Shown here one piece after another: positions 1-7,973 of a stretch of 64,000 nt of DNA. Source of the stretch: Hordeum vulgare subsp. vulgare. Lineage: Eukaryota; Streptophyta; Magnoliopsida; Poales; Poaceae. Location: assembly GCF_904849725.1 (NCBI RefSeq), contig NC_058519.1, forward strand, positions 104,582,881-104,646,880, written 5' to 3'. Within the stretch, counting starts at the first letter, position 1. Each line of letters starts with the position of its first letter. The position numbers and the translations under genes are program-made. The notes under the pieces were generated by a model. That model saw only the letters and a program-made list of their open reading frames with translations, was not told the DNA's origin and did no database searches.

Positions 1-507
1 TGCTCCATTAAAGGAAACTACGTAAGAACTGCCTTATGTGACCTTGGAGCCGGTGTTAGTGTTATGCCGCTCTCTCTTTATCGTAGACTTGAGTTGGATA
101 AGTTGACACCCACTAAAATTTCTCTGCAAATGGCCGACAAATCAACTGCTTCCCCTATCGGCGTTTTCCAGGATGTGCCTGTTGTGATTGCTAATACCAC
201 TATCTTAAGAGACTTTGTTATCTTGGATATTCCCGAGGACGATGCCATGGCAATCATCCTCGGAAGACCCTTTTTAAGCACTGCAGGGGCTGTTATAGAT
301 TGCAACAAAGGCAATGTCACTTTCCATGTCAACGGTAATGAGCACACAGTGCACTTTCCGAAGAAACGGTATCCAGTACATTGCATCAATGCTATCGAAA
401 AGACTTCATCGATTCTTATTGGGAGCTTTGAATGCCCTATTCCTCGTGTCAAGATGAAGTATGATTTGCTTGTTGGGGAGATACATATCCCCATTGAGGT
501 GACTTAG
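1..507 (+). CDS. gag-pro polyprotein, C-terminal aspartic protease (partial, starts outside window)
   Basis: The frame is open from base 1, so the methionine at 64 is internal and not a start. The retropepsin-like active site reads C-D-L-G-A (aspartate codon at 40-42) and the second conserved block reads I-L-G-R-P-F-L. Both are typical of the gag-pro proteases of plant Gypsy elements, which mature the gag polyprotein in the virus-like particle. The frame ends at a TAG after the conserved I-H-I-P-I-E-V-T tail shared with E2 and C. No pol domain follows in any frame. The visible part has no break, unlike the E2 and C copies, but gag lies outside the window so overall integrity is unknown. Confidence 0.85.
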   Translation, partial: CSIKGNYVRTALCDLGAGVSVMPLSLYRRLELDKLTPTKISLQMADKSTASPIGVFQDVPVVIANTTILRDFVILDIPEDDAMAIILGRPFLSTAGAVIDCNKGNVTFHVNGNEHTVHFPKKRYPVHCINAIEKTSSILIGSFECPIPRVKMKYDLLVGEIHIPIEVT

Positions 508-1310
508 TGGCTATTCGAAAATTCTCCGTTCTCTCTAGCGATTCGAGAAGGTTTTGTCATAAGGACTTGATCAATCCCATTGACAGATTTCTTTCGATGA
601 CCATGAAACGGATGAATCAGAGAGTCACATACCTCTATTTTGAGTTTTGCTTTTCTGTTGCTTAGAAGAAAAATGATAGAATTAGTTTAGCTTTTCCTGT
701 TTTCTGTTTTAGCGTCCCGGAGAAAAATACCTCGAAAATAAAAGTTCTCTGGTGGTCCTGAAAATTTAGTATGATTTTTTCTGGAATTTTTCAAATTTTC
801 TGGGCCTGAGAGCTGGCCCGGGGGCCAGACTAGTGGGCCACAAGCCCTGACACTGCCACCTACCCCCCTGGTGGCGGGGTGCAAGCTTGTGGGCCCCACA
901 GGCACACCCTCCACTCATTCCAGCTCCCAGCCTCTTCTTCCACCTCCAGAAAAAATTATTTTGCAGCTCAAACCCGTGTTCTTGCTCATTTGGCTGTGAT
1001 TTTCGATCTCCTTGCTCAAAGCACCATTCTCCGAACCGTTTTGTGGAAATTACTCCTTGGTAAGTGATTCCTCCATTGGTCCAATTAGTTTTTGCTCTAG
1101 TGCTTTATCCTTCGCGAATTCTTGCTACCTTGGTGACCCTGTTCTTGAGCTAGAAAAGTTGATTTTAGCTGGTCCCAAGTAGTTTTAGCACGTGATACGG
1201 TCTCTAGGCACTAGTAGGAGTACTTGCTACAAGTTGGGTTAATCCTTATTCACTTTTCTTTCGAAGTCTCTAGAAATTTCAGAATTTTTTAGAGCTAGAA
1301 AAGGGAAAAG
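508..1310 (+). other. Spacer between gag-pro and ORF2 (non-coding)
   Basis: I see no convincing coding frame. The stretch aligns with E2 10621-11246 plus 12797-12964 and with C 39743-40542. It holds a GC-rich block near 800-900 containing GTGGGCCACAAGCC, a motif that also recurs in the LTRs of families X and Y. Further on is a conserved block around 1060-1270 just upstream of the ORF2 start. From 795 onward it belongs to the first unit of the 1278-bp duplication. Confidence 0.6.
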
Positions 1311-2072
1311 ATGAGGAGGTTCTTGAGAGGCTCTTCAAGCCGTAACCCCAAGGAGGATGAGAAGAATCACCCCAAGTACATAGTCCCTCGAGTCACAGAA
1401 GTTCGAGCGTGCGAGTGGCCAAGTGATGAATTTTTGCGTGCCGCCGAACTTTATGAAGACTTTTATTACTTGGTGGAGAACGAGGTCTTACTGCGTTTGT
1501 TGAAGATAAGTGCCCCCAATACCTCCTCCTCGCCAATATTTTAGTTCAAAGCTTCAACTTTTATACGAGGAAGAATCCTCCCATGGTTGAGTTCATGATA
1601 TACGATGTCCCCCAGTGCATGACGCTATAGGATTTTTGCAATGTATGCAAATTACCTTATGTTGGGGATATCCGTGACCCTCGTCCAAGGGACTTGGAGG
1701 ATTTCATTGGTTCTATTGCTGTTGGAGAGGAGAGAGGAGTGTCTCGCGCTAGAATTGCTAGCATACATTTTCCCGTGCTTCGGTACTTCTCACTATTTGT
1801 GGGAAAATGTTTGATTGGTCGTGGGGAGGCTGGATCACTTAGTTCTCCAGACCTTGCGGTTTTGCGCGAAGGCCTTTATAACGATAAGACTTATAGCTTG
1901 GGCGCTATAGTAGCTCAACGGTTGAACCTGAACCGTTCTAAAGGTGTTGTCTATGGAGGTATCTATGCTATCCGTCTTGCCAAACACTTTGAGATACCCA
2001 TTAGACTGGGAGAGGAAGGAGAGATGCTTCTCCCTGAGAGATATCTGGATTATGACAGCATGGTTCGCCATG
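795..2072 (+). repeat. Tandem duplication unit 1 (1278 bp)
   Basis: The 9-mer ATTTTCTGG occurs at 795, 2073 and 3351, spaced exactly 1278 bp apart. The sequence 795-2072 is repeated at 2073-3350. The unit spans part of the spacer and most of ORF2. Unit 1 differs from unit 2 by many substitutions up to about 1710, and then by only about one base over the last 340 bases. Confidence 0.93.
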
Positions 2073-2081
2073 ATTTTCTGG
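1311..2081 (+). pseudogene. ORF2, first (broken) copy in duplication unit 1
   Basis: It starts with the same M-R-R-F-L-R-G-S-S-S-R-N-P as the intact copy at 2588. A one-base loss near 1483 (GAACGAGGTC against GAACGCAGGTC) shifts the frame, which closes at 1544. An additional TAG replaces a glutamine codon near 1627. From about 1694 the sequence again translates like the intact copy. At the duplication junction (2073-2081) the C-terminal part is replaced by spacer DNA. The copy therefore cannot make the full protein. Confidence 0.85.
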
Positions 2082-3350
2082 GCCTGAGAGCTGGCATGGG
2101 GGCCAGACCAGTGGGCCACAAGCCCTCCCACTGCCACCTACCCCCTGGTGGCGGGGTGCAAGCTTGTGGGGCCCACAACCACCCCCTCCACTCATTCCAG
2201 CTCTCGACCTCTTCTTCCACTTCCAGAAAAAATTGTTTCGGAGTTCAAACCCGTGTTCTTGCTCATTTGGCTGTGATTTTCGATCTCTTTGCTCAAAGCA
2301 CCGTTCTCCGAACTATTTTGGGGAAATTACTCCTTGGTAAGTGACTCCTCCATTGGTCCAATTAGTTTTTGCTCTAGTACTTTATCCTTCGCGAATTCTT
2401 GCTACCTTGGTGACCCTATTCTTGAGCTATAAATGTTGATTTTAGTTGGTCCCAAGTAGTTTTAGCGCATGATACGGTCTCAAGGCACTAGTAGGAGTAG
2501 TTGCTACAAGTTGGGTTAATCCTTATTCACTTTTCTTTCGAAGTCTCTAAAAATTTCAAAAATTTTCAGAGCTAGAAAAAGGAAAAGATGAGGAGGTTCT
2601 TGAGAGGCTCTTCAAGCCGTAACCCCAAGGAGGATGAGAAGAACCACCCCAAGTACGCAGTCCCTCAAGTCATAGAAGTTCGAGCGTGCGAGTGGCCAAG
2701 TGATGAATTTTTGCGCGCCGCCGGACTTTATGAAGACTTTTATTACTTGGTGGAGAACGCAGGTCTTACTGCGTTCGTTGAAGATAAGTGCCCGCAATAT
2801 CTCCTCCTCACCAATATTTTCCTTCAAAGCTTCAACTTTTATCCGAGGAAGAATCCTCCCATGGTTGAGTTCATGTTATACGATGTTCCCCAGTGCATGA
2901 CGCTACAGGATTTTTGCAATGTATGCAAATTACCTTATGTTGGGGATATCCGTGACCCTCGTCCACGGGACTTGGAGGATATCATTGGTTCTATTGCTGT
3001 TGGAGAGGAGAGAGGAGTGTCTCGCGCTAGAATTGCTAGCATACATTTTCCTGTGCTTCGGTACTTCTCACTATTTGTGGGAAAATGTTTGATTGGTCGT
3101 GGGGAGGCTGGATCACTTAGTTCTCCAGACCTTGCGGTTTTGCGCGAAGGCCTTTATAACGATAAGACTTATAGCTTGGGCGCTATAGTAGCTCAACGGT
3201 TGAACCTGAACCGTTCTAAAGGTGTTGTCTATGGAGGTATCTATGCTATCCGTCTTGCCAAACACTTTGAGATACCCATTAGACTGGGAGAGGAAGGAGA
3301 GATGCTTCTCCCTGAGAGATATCTGGATTATGACAGCATGGTTCGCCATG
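2073..3350 (+). repeat. Tandem duplication unit 2 (1278 bp)
   Basis: This is the second copy of the unit at 795-2072. The junction at 2073-2081 joins the ORF2 reading region (upstream flank as at 3340-3350) to the spacer sequence that normally follows position 803. The 9-base ATTTTCTGG is shared by both parents of the junction. Confidence 0.93.
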
Positions 3351-3655
3351 ATTTTCTGGATAGAGATGCTAGTAGACGGATGATTTATAACGTGGTGTTT
3401 AGTCAGGGTACTCAAGAGACTATTACTTTGCCTGCTCCTTCTTTGTTTGATCTTCATGTAGGCAGGTACACTATTATGCCCGCGGACATCTACGCATATT
3501 GGGGCTTGGACCAACCACACACGCCCGTGCCCGAGCCGCCAGTGGAGTACCAGACGCCAGTTTATCAGTGGGAGCCAGAGGAGCTCACACAGCAGTGGCA
3601 TCCACAGTCTGCTCCGGAGTATCCCGGAGCTGGTTATTTCCCACCTTGGGAGTAG
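2588..3655 (+). CDS. ORF2: 355-aa accessory protein of family X retrotransposons (function unknown)
   Basis: This is a complete frame from ATG to TAG and the only fully open member of three family copies. The N-terminus is basic (M-R-R-F-L-R-G-S-S-S). A conserved core (about residues 35-260) carries blocks such as N-F-Y-P-R-K-N-P-P-M-V-E-F and R-Y-F-S-L-F-V-G-K. The C-terminus (about 300-355) is rich in Pro, Tyr, Trp and Gln. I see no clear membrane segment or signal peptide, so an envelope role is not supported. Its place downstream of protease, where pol or env would be expected, recalls ORFs of Athila-type elements; a relation to the Athila ORF-1 family is possible but unproven. A polypurine-like AAGCTTGGGGGAG follows directly. 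Related broken copies lie at 1311, 12965 and 39742 (-). Confidence 0.75.
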   Translation: MRRFLRGSSSRNPKEDEKNHPKYAVPQVIEVRACEWPSDEFLRAAGLYEDFYYLVENAGLTAFVEDKCPQYLLLTNIFLQSFNFYPRKNPPMVEFMLYDVPQCMTLQDFCNVCKLPYVGDIRDPRPRDLEDIIGSIAVGEERGVSRARIASIHFPVLRYFSLFVGKCLIGRGEAGSLSSPDLAVLREGLYNDKTYSLGAIVAQRLNLNRSKGVVYGGIYAIRLAKHFEIPIRLGEEGEMLLPERYLDYDSMVRHDFLDRDASRRMIYNVVFSQGTQETITLPAPSLFDLHVGRYTIMPADIYAYWGLDQPHTPVPEPPVEYQTPVYQWEPEELTQQWHPQSAPEYPGAGYFPPWE

Positions 3656-5140
3656 ACCAAGCTAGGCCAAAAACCTAAGCTTGGGGGAGTACGTGTTCTC
3701 ACCAACTTTACATTCATGCTTATGCTTTCACTTTGTTAGCCGGTGTTTACACTTTGCCACTGTGTTATCCATGCTAGTTTATTTTTGTTTTCTTGTTTTG
3801 TGTCCTTTTGAGAAAACCCAAAAAGATTTTTCTTTCTTCTTTTGCTTGTTGGGAGCTTTCCCGTGTAAATAGTTTTACTTTTCTTTGTGTCAAGGTAGAA
3901 GATATTGGTTACAATGTTTATTGGTTCTTGCATGCTTACATGTTTAGCTTTCAAAAGAGCCATATTACTTTGTCTTCTCCTTTGTGTTTGCCTGTAGATT
4001 CAGCTTAGTCCAATGTGCTTATTATTGTTCACACCGTTCGATCGTGCAAATGAAAGGCAACAATGATGATATATGATGAAGTGAGTGAGACTGAAAAGCT
4101 GGTATGAACTCTATCTATTTTGTTTTTGTAAATATGACTAGCTTGTCAACCCAGATTTAGCTTCGCTGTGAGAGAACCATGTTTGCTATGACAACTTAGA
4201 GATCATAGTTTCTGATGCCATGCTTATTTAGCCAAGAGCTTATAATGGTTTGTCTTGAATGCCAACATAGATTTTGAGATGACTATGATGTAGTATGATA
4301 GGATGGTATTCCCGTTTGAATGTTTTAAGTGGCTTGACTTGGCGCATGTTCATGCATGTAGTTGAAACAAAATCAACATAGCCTCTATGATGTTCGTGTT
4401 CATGGTGATTTATATCCTGTTCATGCTTTCATTTAATGTTAGTCAAACTCATTGCATCTTGATGACTGTTGTTGCTCTCTAGTTGGTCGCTTCCCAGTCT
4501 TTTGCTAGCCTTCACTTGTACTAAGCGGAATACTGCTTGTGCATCCACTTCCATAAACCCAAAAGTTTTTCCATGAGACTCCACCATACCTACCTATTTG
4601 CGGTATCTACCTGCCGTTCCAAGTAAATTTGCATGTGCCATTCTCTAAACCTTCAAGAAATAACCAGTTTTGCATGCCCGAACCGCTCATGTGGTGACAG
4701 AGGGCTATTGGTATCTTCCATGCTAGGAGTGTTATCCTCGACATGTGTTTATTCACAGTCATTCATGAGAAAGGGGCCGGTAATTGGAAGGCCCAGTTCC
4801 ACGCTTAAATCAAAAACATAACTATAAAACAAGACTCCCCCTGGATTGATGTTAGTATGGACGGTACCCGAGGATTCGGCTAGCCGTGGAGTGTGATTGA
4901 TTGGTGGTGGGGGAGTTAAAAATTTATTTTCTGTTTGGGAACCGCCTATAGCATGAGTAGCATGGAAGATATTGAGAACTCTTGGTCATTGCGTTGACAA
5001 TGAAAGCATGCCACCCAAAATTATTATCTCTGTTTTCCAAGCTTGAGCTCTGGCACCTCTACAAATCAATGCTTCCCTCTGCGAAGGGCCTGTCTATTTA
5101 TTTTCCTGTCGAGTCATCCTCTTCTTATATAAGCACCAAA
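3656..5140 (+). other. E1 3' untranslated region
   Basis: This long non-coding stretch aligns with E2 14028-15540, with the complement of C 37440-38880 and, in its last part, with H 63400-64000. An internal polypurine-like motif sits at 3677-3689, just after the ORF2 stop. The small frames here are not conserved between copies. The terminal polypurine tract and LTR start expected at its end (compare 15971-15990) are missing because of the junction near 5140. Confidence 0.7.
3677..3689 (+). other. Internal polypurine-like motif after ORF2
   Basis: TAAGCTTGGGGGAG follows the ORF2 stop; E2 has the same at 14049-14060. The terminal tract of E2 (15971-15984) is nearly identical. Confidence 0.6.
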
Positions 5141-6585
5141 TAAGAAAATATCTGCGCCAAGTTCCACCTCAGGGGGTAGGCCAGTGGGCCACAACCCCTT
5201 GCTCCATCACCACCCCCTGGTGGCGGTGGGCAGGCTTGTGGGGCCCACACGGCTCTGCCGCCCCCAATTCCAGCTCTATAAGATCCCTTTCGTCCCAGAA
5301 AAAATAAAAAGAGAAGTTTTCATCGCGTTTTCGATATAGAGACGGCGCCACCACCTGTTCTTCATCTGGAGGGCAGATCTGGAGTCCGTCTTGGGCTCCG
5401 GAGAGGGGAAATCATCGCCATCGTCATCATCAACCTTCTTCCCTCTCCAATTCCATGAAGCTCTTCGTCGTTCGTGAGTAATCTATTCGTAGACTCGCTG
5501 GGCGGTGATGAGTAGGATGAGATCTATCATGTAATCGAGTTAGCTTTGATGGGGATTGATCCCTAGTATCCACTATGTTATGAGATTGATGTTGCTACTA
5601 CTTTGCCATGCTTAATGCTTGTCACTAGGGCCCGAGTGCCATGATTTTAGATCTGAAATTATTATGTTGTCACCAATATATGTGTGTTTTAGATCCGATC
5701 TTGCAAGTTGTAGTTACCTACTATGTGTTATTGTCCGGCAACCCCGGAGTGACAATAACCGGAACCACTCCCGGTGATGAGCATAGTTTGAGGAGTTCAT
5801 GTGTTCACCAAGTGCTAATGCGTTGGTCCGGCTCTTTATTAAAAGGAGAACCTTAATATCCCGTAGTTTCCTTTTGGACCCCGCTGCCACGGGAGGGATG
5901 GACAATAGTTGTCACGCAAGTTCTTTTCCCTAAGCACGTATGACGACACACAGAATGCATGCCTACATCACATTGACGAACGGGAGCTAGCCACATATCT
6001 CTCCGTGTTATAGCTGTTGCGTGATGAATATCATCCAAACAAATCACCGAACCATTGCCTACGAGTTTGTCCTACTGCTGTTACTTGTCTTGCTCTGCTG
6101 CTGCTACTACTGTTGCTACTGGCGTTAGTTGTTTTGCTCTGCTGCTGCTACTACTACTGTTGCTAATGCTGTTACTTGTCTTGCTCGGCTGGTGCTGCTA
6201 CTACTGTTGCTACTACTGTCGCTTGCTACTGCTGTTCCTTGGCACTGTTATTGCTCGTTACACTGCTGCTACCTGCTACACTTTTGGTTCACTGGCCGTT
6301 GACGGGAATTGACAACTTCCGTCAACGCGGCAACAGAGGCGCAATTGATACAATCGTTAGGAATAGTCTGCCGTCAACAGATCGTTTCTGACACCATTGT
6401 TATCATATTACTTTGCTGTTACTACGGTGCTTGCAGATACTAATCTTTCAGGTGTGGTTGAATATGACAAACTCAGCTGCTAATACTCGAGAGTATTCTC
6501 TCACCTCCTATAGGCGATCAACAAATTTGGGTCGAATACTCTACCCTCGAAAACTGCTGTGAACCCACGCGCTGGTGGGCCATCA
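5141..6585 (+). repeat. Family X LTR lacking its 5' part
   Basis: From about 5141 the sequence matches the inside of the E2 3' LTR (from about 16180) and runs to the LTR end CCATCA at 6580-6585. The first roughly 190 bases of the LTR, and about 440 bases of 3' UTR before it, are absent. It contains a TGC/TAC/TGT-rich low-complexity stretch at about 6063-6260 and the conserved block GGGCCCGAGTGCCATGATTT. Confidence 0.75.
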
Positions 6586-6702
6586 ACAACATTCTTCTAG
6601 TTCCGTTGCTGGGGAGTGCTAACAGCATTCTTCTGGTGCCGTTGCAAGGGAAGGTTTGTTGTCATCAGCATTCGTCTAGCTATCGCCAGAGATTGCAATC
6701 AG
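6586..6702 (+). other. Leader fragment with two degenerate primer-binding motifs
   Basis: After the LTR end come two imperfect copies of the tRNA-Asp primer site, TTCCGTTGCTGGGGAG at about 6600 and TGGTGCCGTTGCAAGG at about 6635, each after ATTCTTCT. This layout mirrors the double site at the LTR end of element C (43523-43600, minus strand). A 5' leader therefore follows this LTR, so the LTR acted as, or recombined with, a 5' LTR. Confidence 0.6.
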
Positions 6703-7895
6703 AGGTGCCGCCACATCCTGTTCTTCATCTGGAGGGTAGATCTGGAGTCCCTTTCGAGCTCCGGAGAGGGGAAATCGTTGCCACCGTCATCATCAACCTT
6801 TGTCCATCGACAATTCCATGATGCTCTTCATCGTTTGTGAGTAATCTCATCGTAGGCTTGCTGGACGGTGATGAATTGGATGAGATCTATCATGTAATCG
6901 AGTTAGTTCTTGACGGGGATTGATCCCTAGTATCCACTATGTTCTAGATTGATGTTATAACTACTTGGCTATGCTTAATGCTTGTCACTAGGGCCCGAGT
7001 GCCATGATTTCAGATCTGAACCTATTATGTTGTCGCCAATATATGTGTGTTTTAGATCCTATCTTGCAAGTTGTAGTCACCTACTATGTGTTATGACCTG
7101 GCAACCCCGGAGTGACAATAGCCGGAACCATAGTATGAGGAGTTCATGTATTCACCGCGTGTTAATGCGTTGGTCCGGTTCTTTATTAAAAAGAGAACCT
7201 TAATATCCTGTAGTTTCCATTAGGACCCCGCTGCCACGGGAGGGATGGGCAATAGATGTCATGCAAGTTCTTTTCCCTAAGCACGTATAACTACATACGG
7301 AATACATACCTACATTAGATTGACAAACGAGAGCTAGTTACTTATCTCTCCGTGTTATAGCTGTTACATGATGAATCACATCCGTCATACTCATCCATCA
7401 CCGATCCACTGCCTACGAGTCTTTTACTACTGGTTCTCGCTACGTTACTTTGCCTAGGCTTGTCCCTTGCTACAAGAGGGATTGGGCCACTTTGCTGCTG
7501 CTGTCACTACTGCTGTTACTTGTTACTTTGCTGCTGCTGCTACTGTTGTTCCTTGCTACTCCGCTGTTACTTGTTGCAAGACTTTGTTGGAGCCGTAGTC
7601 GGGGAAGCATTCTTCTCAAGAATAATCCCCCGTCCACGTGCTGGCGCCTTTGATACAACAGTTAGGAGTAGTCTGCCTTGTCACCAGATCGTTTCTGGCA
7701 CCGTTGCTATCATACTACCTTGCTACTGATACTCTTCTTGCAGACACTAATCTTTCACGTGTGGTTGAATCTGACACAGTCAGCTGCTAATACTTGAGAA
7801 TATTCTTTCGCCTCCCGTCTTGGCGAATCAATAAATTTGGGTTGAATACTCTACCCTTGAAAACTGCTGTGATCCCATACGCTTGTGGGACATCA
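6703..7895 (+). repeat. E2 5' LTR, truncated at its start
   Basis: The fragment aligns with 16373-19115 of the 3' LTR (skipping the inserted solo LTR) and ends at GGGACATCA, directly before the primer site. The join to the preceding leader lies at AGGTGCCGCCAC, around 6703. Without the first part there is no usable U3, so transcription from this end is unlikely. Confidence 0.8.
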
Positions 7896-7905
7896 AGGCT
7901 TTTTC

Positions 7906-7923
7906 TGGCGCCGTTGCCGGGGA
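7906..7923 (+). other. Primer-binding site, tRNA-Asp type
   Basis: TGGCGCCGTTGCCGGGGA is the exact complement of the 3' end of plant tRNA-Asp(GUC) as I recall it (CCCCGGCAACGGCGCCA). It lies 10 nt after the LTR end. This primer choice is usual for Athila-like Gypsy elements. Confidence 0.9.
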
Positions 7924-7973
7924 GGCACATCTATATTCTTTGAGTCACTTGGGATTGACGTCTGCTGATCACT

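Larger units (their letters stand above)
1..6702 (+). mobile_element. Element E1: partial family X LTR retrotransposon, 3' part
   Basis: The order is: end of gag-pro, non-coding spacer, ORF2 (present twice through a tandem duplication), long 3' UTR, LTR without its first part, and a short leader with primer-site motifs. The 5' LTR and gag lie left of the window. The family is assigned because protease, ORF2, 3' UTR and LTR all align by eye with E2 (7974-19115) and with C on the other strand (35352-45224). Family features (tRNA-Asp primer site, DLGA protease, accessory ORF) suggest the Athila side of Gypsy. No reverse transcriptase or integrase lies between protease and ORF2. Confidence 0.8.

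Noticed and set aside
2588..3655. ORF2 as a retroviral-type envelope protein
   Set aside because: I see no signal peptide, fusion peptide or transmembrane helix, so position alone does not support it.
6055..6312. Leucine/cysteine-rich frame that looks like a membrane peptide
   Set aside because: Made by the TGC/TAC/TGT-rich stretch inside an LTR; length differs in each LTR copy.
7906..7923. tRNA-Asp gene fragment
   Set aside because: Only the 18-nt primer complement is present, directly after an LTR; no tRNA body.
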